Counted from the first letter of the stretch, positions 43,565 through 53,893 are shown. The stretch: DNA of 64,000 nt from Jiella soli (GCF_020615385.1 NZ_JAJAVB010000039.1:124001-188000); one strand, 5' to 3'. The notes: a model not told the origin generated them from the letters alone. Translations and numbers: made by a program.

Positions 43565-44446
43565 ATGACGATGGATCTTGACCAGCTCACGGCGATCGAC
43601 ATCCACACGCATGCGGAGGAGCCGTGCTGCGGGCCTCGCGACGACGGCTATGACGAGTTCCAGGCCGGAATGGCGCAGTACTTCAAGAACCCGGCCGGCG
43701 CCAGCGGCATGCTGCCGACGGTGCGGGAGACAGCGGCCTACTATCGCGAGCGCAAGATCGGCTGCGTGATCTTCCCGGTCGATTCCGAGCGCGAGACCGG
43801 GTTCCGCCGCTACTCCAACGAGGAAGTCGCGGAGATCGCGGCCGAAAACAGCGACATCATGATCCCCTTCGCCTCGATCGATCCGGCCAAGGGCAGAGCG
43901 GGCGCGCGGGAGGCGCGCCGGCTGGTGCGGGAGTTCGGCGTCAGGGGCTTCAAGTTCCACCCGACGATGCAGGGCTTCTACCCGAACGACCGCAGCGCAT
44001 ATCCGCTCTACGAGGCGATCGCGGAAGAAGGGGCGATCACGCTGTTCCACACCGGCCAGACCGGGGTCGGCGCCGGCATGCGCGGCGGCATGGGGATGCG
44101 GCTGAAATACTCCAATCCCATCTATCTCGACGACGTCGCCGCCGACTTTCCGGACATGCCGATCATCCTCGCCCACCCCTCCTTTCCCTGGCAGGAGGAG
44201 GCGCTGTCGGTCGCGACCCACAAGCCGAACGTCTACATCGACATGTCCGGCTGGTCGCCGAAATACTTCCCGCCCATCCTGGTGCGCTACGCCAACACGC
44301 TTCTGAAGCACAAGATGCTGTTCGGATCGGACTGGCCGGCGATCACCCCCGACCGTTGGCTGGCGGACTTCGCCAAGATCGACATCCGTGAGGAGGTCAG
44401 ACCGCTGATCCTCAAGGAGAATGCCAAGAAGCTGCTGAATCTCTGA
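43565..44446 (+). CDS. Amidohydrolase family 2 (ACMSD-like), putative beta-ketoacyl-CoA hydrolase
   Basis: 293 residues, TIM-barrel amidohydrolase_2. Metal ligands visible: IDIHTHAEEP (HxH), FKFHPTMQGFYP, TLFHTGQTG, ILAHPSFPWQEEA and the final aspartate in FGSDWPAI. In Agrobacterium fabrum a member of this family next to feruloyl-CoA synthetase, enoyl-CoA hydratase and MarR genes serves as 4-hydroxyphenyl-beta-ketoacyl-CoA hydrolase in a CoA-dependent beta-oxidative deacetylation pathway; the same neighbours occur here. A decarboxylase of the ACMSD kind is the alternative. Confidence 0.85.
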   Translation: MTMDLDQLTAIDIHTHAEEPCCGPRDDGYDEFQAGMAQYFKNPAGASGMLPTVRETAAYYRERKIGCVIFPVDSERETGFRRYSNEEVAEIAAENSDIMIPFASIDPAKGRAGAREARRLVREFGVRGFKFHPTMQGFYPNDRSAYPLYEAIAEEGAITLFHTGQTGVGAGMRGGMGMRLKYSNPIYLDDVAADFPDMPIILAHPSFPWQEEALSVATHKPNVYIDMSGWSPKYFPPILVRYANTLLKHKMLFGSDWPAITPDRWLADFAKIDIREEVRPLILKENAKKLLNL

Positions 44447-44472
44447 CTTCATGATCCACGGGAGGAGACACC

Positions 44473-45594
44473 ATGAAGAAACTTGCCATCCTGGCGGCCG
44501 CCACTTTGACGGCCGTCCTCGCCGCGCAGGCCGGTGAGGCGCGCGAGCTGCGCATCGCGCCCGGCGCTCCGCCGGTCCATCCCTCGAACGGGACGCTCTA
44601 CGTCAACTTCGCCAAATACATCGCCGAGGAATCGAACGGCGATCTGACGGCCCGGGTCCTCGGACCGGAGGTGGTCAGCCTGTCGCAGATGAAGGACGCG
44701 CTGCAGAGCCAGCTCGTCGAGATCGGCAATCTTCTGCCGCTCTACTTCCCGGCCGACCTGCCGAACATGTCGCTCGCGGGGGAGCTGGCGCTGGCCGGCC
44801 GCGAGCCGCAGGCGATGGCCGCCGCCATGACGGAATACATCGTCACCTGCGAGACCTGCCAGCAGGAGCTGAACCGCTTCGGCATCGTCTATCTCGGGTC
44901 CGGATCGTCGGACGTCTATACGCTGCTCACCAAGAAGCCGGTCCGCACCGCGGCCGACATGAAGGGGCTGCGGTTGCGAAGCGGCGGCGCGCCCTTCTCG
45001 CGCTTCGCCGAGCATTTCGGCGCGGTCCCGGTCAGTGTCGCGGTGAACGACACCTTCGAATCCCTCTCGCAGGGCGTGATCGACGGGTCGATGGCCTCGA
45101 TCGCCGACCTCCTGTCGTTCCGGCTGATCGAGCTGGTCGGCTCGGTGTCCACCCTGCCCCTCGGCACCTACCACGCCACCTCCGACTTTTCTGTCGGCAA
45201 CGCGACCTGGCAGAGCTTCAGCCCCGAGGAGCGGGCCGAGGTGATCCGCGCCGCCAACCGGGCCAATGCCGACTTCACCTATCGCTGGGGCTATGAGATG
45301 CCCGATGAGGCGCGCAAGGCGGCGAAGGACGCTGGGCTCGAAATCGTCGAGGCCGATCCGGCGCTCCTCAAGGAGGTGCAGGACTTCGCCCAGTCCGACG
45401 CCAAGACGGTCGCCTCGCTCGCCAAGGACCGCTACGGCCTCGCCGACGCCGATCAGCGGGTCCAGCGCTTCCTCGACCTCGTCGACAAATGGGACAAGAT
45501 CGTCAAGGAGACCGGCCCCGATCCCAAGGCCGTCGCCGAGCGCGTCCAGGCCGAGGTCTGGGACAAGGTCGATCCGAACGCCTACGGCCTGTGA
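44473..45594 (+). CDS. TRAP solute-binding protein (DctP), hydroxycinnamate module
   Basis: 373 residues. GGGAGGAGA precedes the ATG; Sec signal ending near AGEA (about residue 23). DctP fold with LRIAPGAPPVHPSNGTLYVN at the mature start and KGLRLRSGGAPFSRFAEHFG holding the conserved substrate-contact arginine. Possible disulphide between C126 and C129 (TCETCQQ). It follows the amidohydrolase by 26 nt. Some DctP proteins (TarP) bind hydroxycinnamates, which would fit. Confidence 0.9.
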   Translation: MKKLAILAAATLTAVLAAQAGEARELRIAPGAPPVHPSNGTLYVNFAKYIAEESNGDLTARVLGPEVVSLSQMKDALQSQLVEIGNLLPLYFPADLPNMSLAGELALAGREPQAMAAAMTEYIVTCETCQQELNRFGIVYLGSGSSDVYTLLTKKPVRTAADMKGLRLRSGGAPFSRFAEHFGAVPVSVAVNDTFESLSQGVIDGSMASIADLLSFRLIELVGSVSTLPLGTYHATSDFSVGNATWQSFSPEERAEVIRAANRANADFTYRWGYEMPDEARKAAKDAGLEIVEADPALLKEVQDFAQSDAKTVASLAKDRYGLADADQRVQRFLDLVDKWDKIVKETGPDPKAVAERVQAEVWDKVDPNAYGL

Positions 45595-45601
45595 TCGAAG
45601 C

Positions 45602-45626
45602 GCCTGCCGGGAGGCCCCCGGCAGGC
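45602..45626 (+). terminator. Stem-loop between dctP and dctQ
   Basis: Perfect 10-bp arms GCCTGCCGGG/CCCGGCAGGC with a 5-nt loop, 7 nt after the dctP stop. The following bases are pyrimidine-rich (CTCATCTTCCC) but not a U-run. Likely partial terminator or stabiliser. Confidence 0.6.
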
Positions 45627-45701
45627 CCTCATCTTCCCTGACTTGGACCGTACGGCCCGGTTTCGGCATCGGGTCTGACGCTTCGAGTTATCAGTATCGC
45701 A

Positions 45702-45744
45702 GCGGATTTTCCGAAAACCGGTTCCCGCTTTTCGCTCCGATGCC
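45702..45744. repeat. Interspersed rhizobial-type intergenic repeat (single copy here)
   Basis: The stretch containing TTTTCCGAAAACCGGTTCCC followed by GCTTTTCGCTCCGATGC strongly resembles a short repeat I remember as scattered between genes in many Rhizobiales genomes. Only one copy is seen in the window. It ends over an in-frame ATG (45740), which argues that dctQ starts at 45761 rather than there. Confidence 0.5.
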
Positions 45745-45760
45745 CAAGCCGGATATCCCG

Positions 45761-46276
45761 ATGAACGCGCTTTCCCGCTGGACAGGAAGGGCGGTGGGCG
45801 CGCTGGCCGCGCTCGCCTCCCTCGGCGTCCTCGTCATGATGCTGCACATCTGCGCCGATATCGTGCTGAGGACGCTCTTCGACGCGCCGGTGCCGGCTAC
45901 AGTCGAAATCGTTTCACGCTACTACATGGTGCTGATCGCCTTCCTGCCGCTCGCCTGGATCGAGCGGCGCAACGCCATGGTCAGCGTCGAGATCACCGAC
46001 GCGGCGCTGTCTCCGCGCATGCTGCGGATATCCGACGCCCTCGTCTCGCTGCTCGTGACCTGCGTCTATGCGGTGCTCACCTACACCACGTGGCGGGTTG
46101 CGCTGCGCGAATGGGCAACGGGCACCTATGTGCTGGCGCTTGAGACGCGCGTGCCGGTCTGGCCGACCTACTTCCTGCCGCCGCTCGGCTTCGGGCTGGC
46201 TGCCCTTGCGACGCTACTGAGGGCGGCGATGCAGCTAGCGGGCGGACCCGCGGCCCGCGAAGGCGCCGCGTCATGA
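45761..46276 (+). CDS. TRAP small membrane subunit (DctQ), hydroxycinnamate module
   Basis: 171 residues, four TM segments, with ATVEIVSRYYMVLIAFLPLA and AWIERRNAMVSVEI typical of DctQ. Start at 45761 (MNALSRWTGR); an ATG seven codons earlier lies inside an interspersed repeat and is less likely. Stop overlaps the dctM start by 4 nt. Confidence 0.87.
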   Translation: MNALSRWTGRAVGALAALASLGVLVMMLHICADIVLRTLFDAPVPATVEIVSRYYMVLIAFLPLAWIERRNAMVSVEITDAALSPRMLRISDALVSLLVTCVYAVLTYTTWRVALREWATGTYVLALETRVPVWPTYFLPPLGFGLAALATLLRAAMQLAGGPAAREGAAS

Positions 46277-47580
46277 GCGTCGAGGTCGGCTTCTGCGGCG
46301 TCATCGCCCTGTTCGTCCTCCTGGTGCTGCGCGTCCCCGTCGCGCTCGCCCTGATCGCGGTGTCCTTCGGCGGCATCGCCTATCTGATCGGCTTCGAGCC
46401 GGCGCTCGGCGTCGTCTCCTCGACGCCCTACAGCTTCGTCGCGAGCTGGACCATGAGCGCGGTCCCGATGTTCCTGCTGATGGGCTTCGTCGCCTATCAC
46501 GCCGGGCTCACCGGCGGCCTGTTCGAGGCCGGCAAGGCGATCTTCCGCCGCGTCCCGGGCGGTCTCGCCATCGCCTCCATCTTCGCCTGTTCGGGCTTTG
46601 CCTCGGTGTGCGGATCGAGCCTCGCCTGCGCGGCGGCGATGGGACGGATCGCCATCCCCGAGATGACCCGGGCCGGCTACCGCTCGAGCTTCGCCTGCGG
46701 TTCGATCGCCGCCGGCGGCACCATCGGCGCGCTGATCCCGCCCTCGATCCTGATGATCATCTACGGCGTCTTCGCCGAGACCTCGATCACCCAGGTGTTC
46801 CTGGGCGGGATCGCCGTCGGCCTCGTCACCGCGGTCGGCTATTCCGTCGTCGTCCTGCTTTACTGCTGGCTGCGGCCCGACATCGCCCCGCGCACCCCGG
46901 TCGGCGCGGAGCACCTCAGCGCCACCCGGGCGCTGATCGACATCTGGCCGGTGCTGGTGCTGATCGTGCTCGTCTTCGGCGGGCTGTTCTCCGGCTTCTT
47001 CACCGCCACGGAGGCCGGCGCCGTCGGCGCCCTCGGCGCCATCGTCGTCTCGCTGGTGATCGGCCGGCTGAGCTGGAGCGTCCTGAAGAACTCCCTCGTC
47101 GAGACGCTGCTCACCGCCGCCTCGCTGTTCATCATCGGCATCGGCGCCTCGATGTTCACCCGCTTCCTCGGCATCACCGGACTGTCGAGCTTCATCGGCC
47201 AGGCGGTGGCCGGCGCCGACCTCGGCTATGTCCAGCTGATGGTGATCGTCGTCCTGATCTACCTCGCCCTCGGCACCGTGATGGAGCCGTTCGGCGCCAT
47301 GCTGGTGACCCTCCCGGTGCTCCTGCCGATCTTCAAGGCGGAGGCGATCAGCCTCGTCTGGTTCGGCGTGCTGGTGGTCAAGCTCCTGGAGATCGGGATG
47401 ATCACCCCACCGGTCGGCCTCAACGTCTTCGTCATCCGATCGGTCGTCCCCGGCGGCGACACCTCGGTCATGCAGATCTTCCGGGGCGTGACGCCGTTCC
47501 TCCTCGCCGACCTCGTCGTGGTGTCGCTGATGGTCGCGTTTCCGAGCCTCGTCCTCTTGCTGCCCAACCTCCTGTCGTGA
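46273..47580 (+). CDS. TRAP large permease subunit (DctM), hydroxycinnamate module
   Basis: 435 residues with 11-12 hydrophobic segments. SGFASVCGSSLACAAAMGRI, GTIGALIPPSILMIIYGVFA and MITPPVGLNVFVIRSVVPGG are DctM signatures. Last gene of the crotonase-MarR-amidohydrolase-TRAP operon; convergent with the sugar ABC ATPase gene, with 76 nt between. Confidence 0.93.
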   Translation: MSVEVGFCGVIALFVLLVLRVPVALALIAVSFGGIAYLIGFEPALGVVSSTPYSFVASWTMSAVPMFLLMGFVAYHAGLTGGLFEAGKAIFRRVPGGLAIASIFACSGFASVCGSSLACAAAMGRIAIPEMTRAGYRSSFACGSIAAGGTIGALIPPSILMIIYGVFAETSITQVFLGGIAVGLVTAVGYSVVVLLYCWLRPDIAPRTPVGAEHLSATRALIDIWPVLVLIVLVFGGLFSGFFTATEAGAVGALGAIVVSLVIGRLSWSVLKNSLVETLLTAASLFIIGIGASMFTRFLGITGLSSFIGQAVAGADLGYVQLMVIVVLIYLALGTVMEPFGAMLVTLPVLLPIFKAEAISLVWFGVLVVKLLEIGMITPPVGLNVFVIRSVVPGGDTSVMQIFRGVTPFLLADLVVVSLMVAFPSLVLLLPNLLS

Positions 47581-47656
47581 AGCGGGCGCGCCGCGAGGAA
47601 CGGCGCGGACCGAAGCCTAGCCTGAATGCCTGCCGTCCCCGCCGATCACCCCGCCG

Positions 47657-48750
<1,094 letters not shown>

Positions 48751-48754
<4 letters not shown>

Positions 48755-49674
48755 GATTGGTCCTCGAGATCGTAGCGCCGCGGCGAGCTCGAGACCGCCC
48801 GCGAGGCGAGAGAAATCCCGAAGGTGAGCGCGTCCCGAAGGTCCCCGCCCGCGGCGATGCTCGCCAAGAAGCCGGCATTGAAGACGTCGCCCGCCCCGAT
48901 CGTGTCGATCACGGCAACCCCGGGGGCGGCGACGTCGATCACCCGTCCGTCCGCGGCCCGCGCCGCCGCACCGCGCGGTCCGAGCTTGGAAACGACGACC
49001 CCGTCCGGCCGAAGCCGCGGCAGCAGCGCTTCCGCGGCGGCCTCGACCGTCGGGGCATCGGCAAGATGCGTCGTCTCGATCTCGTTCAGGAGAAGGTATC
49101 GGCAGTGCGGCAACCAGCCGAGCGCCTCTTCGCGAACCCTCGGCGTCCAACCATCCAGAGGCCAGCCGGTGTCCAGCGCGATTTCCACGTCCTCAGCGGC
49201 TGCCCATTCGAAGAGGCGATGATAGTCGCCCGTCAGCTTCTCGGTCAGGAAGCACCCGCAGACGAGCAGGATCCCGCCCTTGAGGTCTGCGCCATCCAGC
49301 ATCGCCTCCAGGCCGTCCCAGGAGAACAACGGCAAATGGCCCCGCGAGGTGACGAAGGTGCGCTCCCCGCCGGGATGGGTGATGCCGACGGAGACCGTGG
49401 TCGCCGAATCCTCCCGCGGCCAGCATTCCGCCTGAGAGCCGAACCCGTCGGCAAGCCAGGTCCCGAACATGTCGGTTCCCAGATTGGCGAAGATCCGGTG
49501 TTGCCTGCCGAGCCCCTGCCAGGCGAGCGCGGTATTGCCAGCCGCGCCTCCGATGCGAAGGTCGTCATGCTCAACGATGACCTCGGTGCCGGGCCGAGGC
49601 CAAGGCGGCACCGGGCCGAGGATCAGATCGACATTCACATTGCCGAGGACGGCCAGCGGTCGCATCGGCCTCAT
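48751..49674 (-). CDS. PfkB-family carbohydrate kinase
   Basis: 307 residues of the ribokinase fold. Substrate-side GGAAGN at residues 42-47 and the C-terminal anion-hole motif DTIGAGDVFNAGF with catalytic base D263. ATG chosen by its 4-nt overlap with the SIS gene stop. With a SIS-domain protein and sugar ABC genes it resembles FrlD/FrlB: kinase phosphorylates an imported Amadori compound or amino sugar, and the SIS enzyme cleaves or isomerises the phosphate. Confidence 0.9.
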
Positions 49675-50693
49675 TCGTCCCGCGTGATCTTGCTGGAGCG
49701 CCGGGGCGTGCCGACGTCCCGAACCCGGCGGGCGGCATGCGCCACCATGAGACGTTGCGCGACCGGCAGGATCCTGAAGATCGCGGCGAAGCCGGCCGTC
49801 GGCTCGAGGCTTACCGTCACCGCGCCGGGCACGGCCTTCTCGCCGGACGCGTCGAGGACGACGACCGGCGAGCCCGCTTCGACGCAAGCCGACGACAGGC
49901 CCGAAACGAGGCCGGCAGACGACTCCTGCGCCGCGAACTGCAGGATCCCGACCCGCGGCCCCAGCATCTCCATCGGCCCATGCCGCAACTGCCCGCCTTC
50001 GAGCGCATAGGACGGCTCGCGGGACAGTTCGGTGAAACCGAGCGCGATCGCCTCGGCGAGCCCGCGCAGAAGGCGGCCGGACGTGACGACGGTGTCGACG
50101 CCAGCGAAGGCGTCGACCGCCTCGCCCACCGCAACATCCGTATTCCCCGCGAGCGCCGCCAGCGCCGGCGCCGGGTCGGCTCCCAGCGCGGCGAGGATGG
50201 CGAGGTGCTGGGCGAAGGTGATGGTGAGGCTGCGGGTGGCTGCAAATGCGAGCTCCGTCCCGCCGGTGCCGACGAGGCAGGGCAGCGTCTTGCCGAGGCT
50301 CGAGCCGCCCTCCAGCGTCAGGCCGAAGGTCTCCGCGTTCGCTCCGCCCTCGCGGAACCAGCGCAGGACCTCGGCGCTCTCGCCGGACTGTGAGGTGACG
50401 AGGATCGTCCGGCGGCCGGTCGGGAGCGGCGAGATGAGCTGTTCCGACAGCGGGATCGCCACCGCGTCGATGCCGCGTTCGCGATAGAACGGCTCGACGG
50501 CGCGGCCGACCGCATGCGAGCCGCCCATGCCGAGAAAAAGGAGCCGTCCGGTCTGCCGCAGCGACGCCGCGATCCTCTCCGCCACCTCGCGCCCGGCCTC
50601 GAAGGAGGCACGCGCATCCACGGCCTGCCGCGCCATCTCGCGTTCGATCGCCTGCAGCCCCCCGGGCCGCGGGGACGCCGTCGCTTCGCTCAT
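49671..50693 (-). CDS. SIS-domain sugar isomerase/deglycase (FrlB/AgaS-like)
   Basis: 340 residues with two SIS domains. Phosphosugar-binding loops LFLGMGGSHAVG and VTSQSGESAEVL; the catalytic strip ALEGGQLRHGPMEML puts E232 and H238 in the general acid/base positions used by FrlB and GlmS-type isomerases. Length equals fructoselysine-6-phosphate deglycase. Alternatives are AgaS-type deaminase or GlmS-like glucosamine isomerase without the glutaminase domain. Overlaps both neighbours by 4 nt. Confidence 0.88.
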   Translation of the reverse strand: MSEATASPRPGGLQAIEREMARQAVDARASFEAGREVAERIAASLRQTGRLLFLGMGGSHAVGRAVEPFYRERGIDAVAIPLSEQLISPLPTGRRTILVTSQSGESAEVLRWFREGGANAETFGLTLEGGSSLGKTLPCLVGTGGTELAFAATRSLTITFAQHLAILAALGADPAPALAALAGNTDVAVGEAVDAFAGVDTVVTSGRLLRGLAEAIALGFTELSREPSYALEGGQLRHGPMEMLGPRVGILQFAAQESSAGLVSGLSSACVEAGSPVVVLDASGEKAVPGAVTVSLEPTAGFAAIFRILPVAQRLMVAHAARRVRDVGTPRRSSKITRDE

Positions 50694-51535
50694 CCCTTTA
50701 CTCCACTATCGGCAAGGCCGGAGATCACCGCCCTCTGCATGACAAGTCCGATCAGGACGGGCGGCAGGGCGGCCAGGATCCCCGCCGTTGCGATCAGCCC
50801 GTAATCGGCGACGCGCCCGCCCGCGAGATCGGCGATCGCGACCGTGACCGTCTTCGCGCGCTGGTCCGAGGTGAACAGAAGCGCGTAGAAGAACTCGTCC
50901 CAGGCGAGAAGGAAGGCGAACAGCGCGGCGGTCGCGACCATCGGCGCCGCCAGCGGCAGGGTGACGATGCGCCATGTCTGGTCGAGCCGCGCGCCGTCGA
51001 TCATTGCGGCGCTCTCGATCTCCTGAGGGATCGTGTCGAAGCCGGTCTTCAAGAGCCAGGTCGCGAAGGGCGCGAGGATGGTCAGATAGACCAGCGCGAG
51101 ACCGACGATCGTGTTGAGAAGCCCGAAGGCGGCGAGCGTCATGTAGAGCGAGACCGAAAGCGAGACCGGCGGCAGCATGTAGGTCGCGATGACGGCAAAG
51201 AGCGACCATTGGACCGCCGGCGTCCGCGACACCGCCCAGCCGGCGGGAACGGCGACGAGGATCGCGCCCAGGGTCGCGAGGCCGGCGACGAACAGGCTGT
51301 TGCGCAGCGCGGCGAGGAAGGCCTCTCCGGCGCTGTTTGCGGCAAGCGAGACGAGCTGGCGGTAGCGCGACAGGTCGACCGTATCGGGCCACCAGTGGAG
51401 CGGCTTGGCGCTGAGATCGGCCGAGGACGAGATGCTCATCAGGAAGAGCCAGACCAGCGGCGCCAGGATCATGAGCGACAAGAGGATGGCGAAGCCGTAG
51501 ACGGCAAGGCTGGCGATCAGCGAGCGGCGTTCCAT
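50690..51535 (-). CDS. Sugar ABC permease (MalG-like)
   Basis: 281 residues, six TM segments; the EAA loop is ESAAMIDGARLDQTWRIVTL, the form seen in carbohydrate (CUT1) importers. Starts 3 nt after the MalF-like stop and overlaps the SIS gene. Confidence 0.92.
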   Translation of the reverse strand: MERRSLIASLAVYGFAILLSLMILAPLVWLFLMSISSSADLSAKPLHWWPDTVDLSRYRQLVSLAANSAGEAFLAALRNSLFVAGLATLGAILVAVPAGWAVSRTPAVQWSLFAVIATYMLPPVSLSVSLYMTLAAFGLLNTIVGLALVYLTILAPFATWLLKTGFDTIPQEIESAAMIDGARLDQTWRIVTLPLAAPMVATAALFAFLLAWDEFFYALLFTSDQRAKTVTVAIADLAGGRVADYGLIATAGILAALPPVLIGLVMQRAVISGLADSGVKG

Positions 51536-51538
51536 CGG

Positions 51539-52420
51539 TCAGGCCCTCGATCCGCTCTTACGCATCATGGCGATGTAGGCCACCGCGAAGACCGTCACGA
51601 TCAAGGTCACCACCAGCGCCATCGACGCCCCCGACCCGGCGCGCTGGAAGGAGAACGCTTCCTGATAGACGAGGATCGAGAGCGTTCGCGTCGAATTGAC
51701 CGGACCGCCCCGGGTCATCACCCAGATGATGTCGAACACCTTGAAGGCCTCGATCGTGCGCAGGACGAGCGCGATGGTCAGCGGCCCGGCAAGGTAGGGC
51801 CAGGTCACGAAGCGGAAGCGCGCGAAGGGGCCCGCCCCGTCGACGATCGCGGCGGCCTTGACGTCGCGCGGCACGGCCTGCAGGGCGGCGAGCCCGATCA
51901 GCGCCACCAGCGGGAAGTTCTTCCAGCAATCGGCCGCCACGATGGCCCACAGGGCGGAGCCGGGCTCGCCGAGCCAGGACCGGTAATCGCCCAAGAGGCC
52001 GATCTGCGTGAGGGCGCTGTTCAGCGCGCCATATTCGGGATTGTAGATCAGCCGCCACAGCATGGCGTTGACGACGGTCGGCAGCGCCCAGGGCAGGATC
52101 ATCAACGCCCGCACGATGCCCCGCCCCCGGAATTGCTGGTCGAGGAGAAGCGCCGCCAGGACGCCGAGCAGCATCTCCGCCGCCACGGACAGAACCGCGA
52201 ACAGGCATGTCGTGCGCAGCGCGCCGAGAAACGGCGCGCTGCCGAGGAGCTTGGCGTAGTTGGCAAGGCCGACATACTCGCCCGACGTGCCCACGAGCCG
52301 TGCGTCGGTGAAGGACAGCCGGATCGTGTCGGCCATGGGCCAGCCGACGACCGCGACCATCACGATCAGCAGCGGCAGCATCAAAAGCCAGGCGCGGGTG
52401 GAGATCCAGGCGCTCGACAC
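51539..52420 (-). CDS. Sugar ABC permease (MalF-like)
   Basis: 293 residues, six TM segments; EAA loop KAAAIVDGAGPFARFRFVTW. CUT1 family. It follows the binding-protein gene after an 87-nt gap that contains a terminator-like hairpin. Confidence 0.92.
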   Translation of the reverse strand: MSSAWISTRAWLLMLPLLIVMVAVVGWPMADTIRLSFTDARLVGTSGEYVGLANYAKLLGSAPFLGALRTTCLFAVLSVAAEMLLGVLAALLLDQQFRGRGIVRALMILPWALPTVVNAMLWRLIYNPEYGALNSALTQIGLLGDYRSWLGEPGSALWAIVAADCWKNFPLVALIGLAALQAVPRDVKAAAIVDGAGPFARFRFVTWPYLAGPLTIALVLRTIEAFKVFDIIWVMTRGGPVNSTRTLSILVYQEAFSFQRAGSGASMALVVTLIVTVFAVAYIAMMRKSGSRA

Positions 52421-52456
52421 GGCGACCTCTTCGGAAGCGACGGATTGACGGTGAAA

Positions 52457-52497
52457 ATGAAGGAGGCGCGGCGGTCGCGGCGCCGCGCCTCCTTCAT
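52457..52497 (-). terminator. Terminator-like hairpin after the sugar binding-protein gene
   Basis: Perfect 17-bp arms beginning ATGAAGGAGGCGCGGCG with a 7-nt loop; on the transcribed (minus) strand the stem is followed by TTTTC. This is the most terminator-like of the post-binding-protein hairpins and would let only part of the transcripts continue into the permease, SIS, kinase and ATPase genes. Confidence 0.7.
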
Positions 52498-52507
52498 GCG
52501 GTTCGCG

Positions 52508-53749
52508 TCAGAGGCCGCTGTTGGCCGCCGCCTCTTCGAGCGCATCCTTCGGGCTCGACATGTCGAGGATCGCCGCCTGGATCGCCTGCTGCAGGGCGAC
52601 CGAGAGTTCCTGATAGCGCGGTGTCGTCGGGCGCGGGAACATCGCGGCAAGCGCCGTCTTCGCCGCCGCGACCAGATCCTCCTGCCCCTTTGTGACGGCA
52701 GGATCGTCGTAGGACGAGGCCCAGATCGGCAGGCTGAGCTTGGCGTACTGGTTCTGCACCGGCTGCGAGGTCATGTAGACGACGTAATTCCAGGCCTCCT
52801 CGGGATGCTCGCTCGTCGTCGTGACGCCGAGTCCCATCGATCCGTTGACCGCAGAGACCTCGCTCGCGCCCTCATGGCCCGGCGCCGGCACGACGCCGAC
52901 CTTGCCCGCGACCTTCGATTCCTTGGCGTCGTTGGCGAGGTTGTACATGTAGGTCCAGTTGAGGGCGAAGGCGGCTTCGCCGTTCTCGAACACCCGGCGG
53001 ACGTCCTCTTCGAGATATTCCTTCGAATTGGGATTGGTGATGCCGCTCTTCATGGTCGAGACCATGTATTGGAGCGCTTCCAGCCCGCCATCGGTCTGGA
53101 AGACCGGATGTCCGTCCTTGCCGAGGAACGAGCCGCCATAAGCCGACAGGATCGTGGTGTAGTCGCAGATCGCCGCCTCGGCCTGCGACCAGCTCCAGAC
53201 GATCGGGAAGTCGAGCAGCCCCTTGTCCTTGATCGTCTTCGCCTGGTCCGCCAGTTCCTCCCAGGTGTGGGGCGGCTCCTCGATCCCTGCCTTGGAGAGG
53301 ATGTCCTTGTTGTAGAACAGGTATTTGGTGTCGAGGATCCACGGCATGCCATAGCGCTTGCCGTCATATTCGACCGTGGTCCAGGCGCCGGGGAGGACGC
53401 CGTCCTTCATCTCCGGCGTGATCTTGTCGGTCTGGTCGACGAGAATGTCGTTCTTGGCGTATTCTGCCGGCCAGATCACGTCGAACAGGACGACGTCGTA
53501 GCCGCCGCCGGACCCCTGCGCCAGCACCGTCTTGTCGTGCAGCCCCTCATAGGGAACGAATTCGAGCTCCACCTTGACGTCGGGATGGGCCTTCATGAAG
53601 CCGTCGGTCATGGCCCGCACGTCGGCCTCACTATAGGCGGCCTGCGCCATGAAGAGCGCATGGAGGGTCGTTTCCGCAAGCGCCGGCGCCGTGAAGGCAC
53701 AAGCGGCCAGCACGGTCCCCAGGATCGTCGAACAAAGGCGATGAGACAT
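52508..53749 (-). CDS. Sugar ABC solute-binding protein (family 1)
   Basis: 413 residues from ATG 53749 (AGGGTGA at good distance); a GTG four codons upstream is also possible. Sec signal ending APALAE. SBP_bac_1 features: VLFDVIWPAEYAKNDIL and GKRYGMPWILDTKYLFYNKD, and NGSMGLGVTTTSEHPEEAWN. First gene of the operon with MalFG-like, SIS, PfkB and UgpC-type genes. The operator of a divergent ROK regulator lies upstream. Confidence 0.92.
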   Translation of the reverse strand: MSHRLCSTILGTVLAACAFTAPALAETTLHALFMAQAAYSEADVRAMTDGFMKAHPDVKVELEFVPYEGLHDKTVLAQGSGGGYDVVLFDVIWPAEYAKNDILVDQTDKITPEMKDGVLPGAWTTVEYDGKRYGMPWILDTKYLFYNKDILSKAGIEEPPHTWEELADQAKTIKDKGLLDFPIVWSWSQAEAAICDYTTILSAYGGSFLGKDGHPVFQTDGGLEALQYMVSTMKSGITNPNSKEYLEEDVRRVFENGEAAFALNWTYMYNLANDAKESKVAGKVGVVPAPGHEGASEVSAVNGSMGLGVTTTSEHPEEAWNYVVYMTSQPVQNQYAKLSLPIWASSYDDPAVTKGQEDLVAAAKTALAAMFPRPTTPRYQELSVALQQAIQAAILDMSSPKDALEEAAANSGL

Positions 53750-53828
53750 GTCGAATTTCACCCTATTTGGTTCCCTCCGAAGCGGCCGGATGCCGGGCCG
53801 GACAAGAACATTGCTGGACTGGACTCGA

Positions 53829-53851
53829 TTAACTCAAACAATTTGGGTTAA
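53829..53851. promoter_or_regulatory. ROK operator candidate
   Basis: Inverted repeat TTAACTCAAA-CAA-TTTGGGTTAA with one mismatch, in the 144-nt divergent region between the binding-protein gene and the ROK gene. AT-rich dyads of this size are usual for ROK/NagC-type repressors. Confidence 0.6.
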
Positions 53852-53893
53852 TGGTTGCCGGAAAGATCGGCATTGTCAACCGATGCGGGGAAA

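Noticed and set aside
47588-47606. GCGCCG/CGGCGC hairpin after dctM of the hydroxycinnamate operon as terminator
   Set aside because: Only six base pairs, no U-tract, expected by chance at this GC content.
51209-53851. Plus-strand frame of 880 codons over the sugar permeases and binding protein
   Set aside because: Antisense to three coherent importer genes; no recognisable domain.
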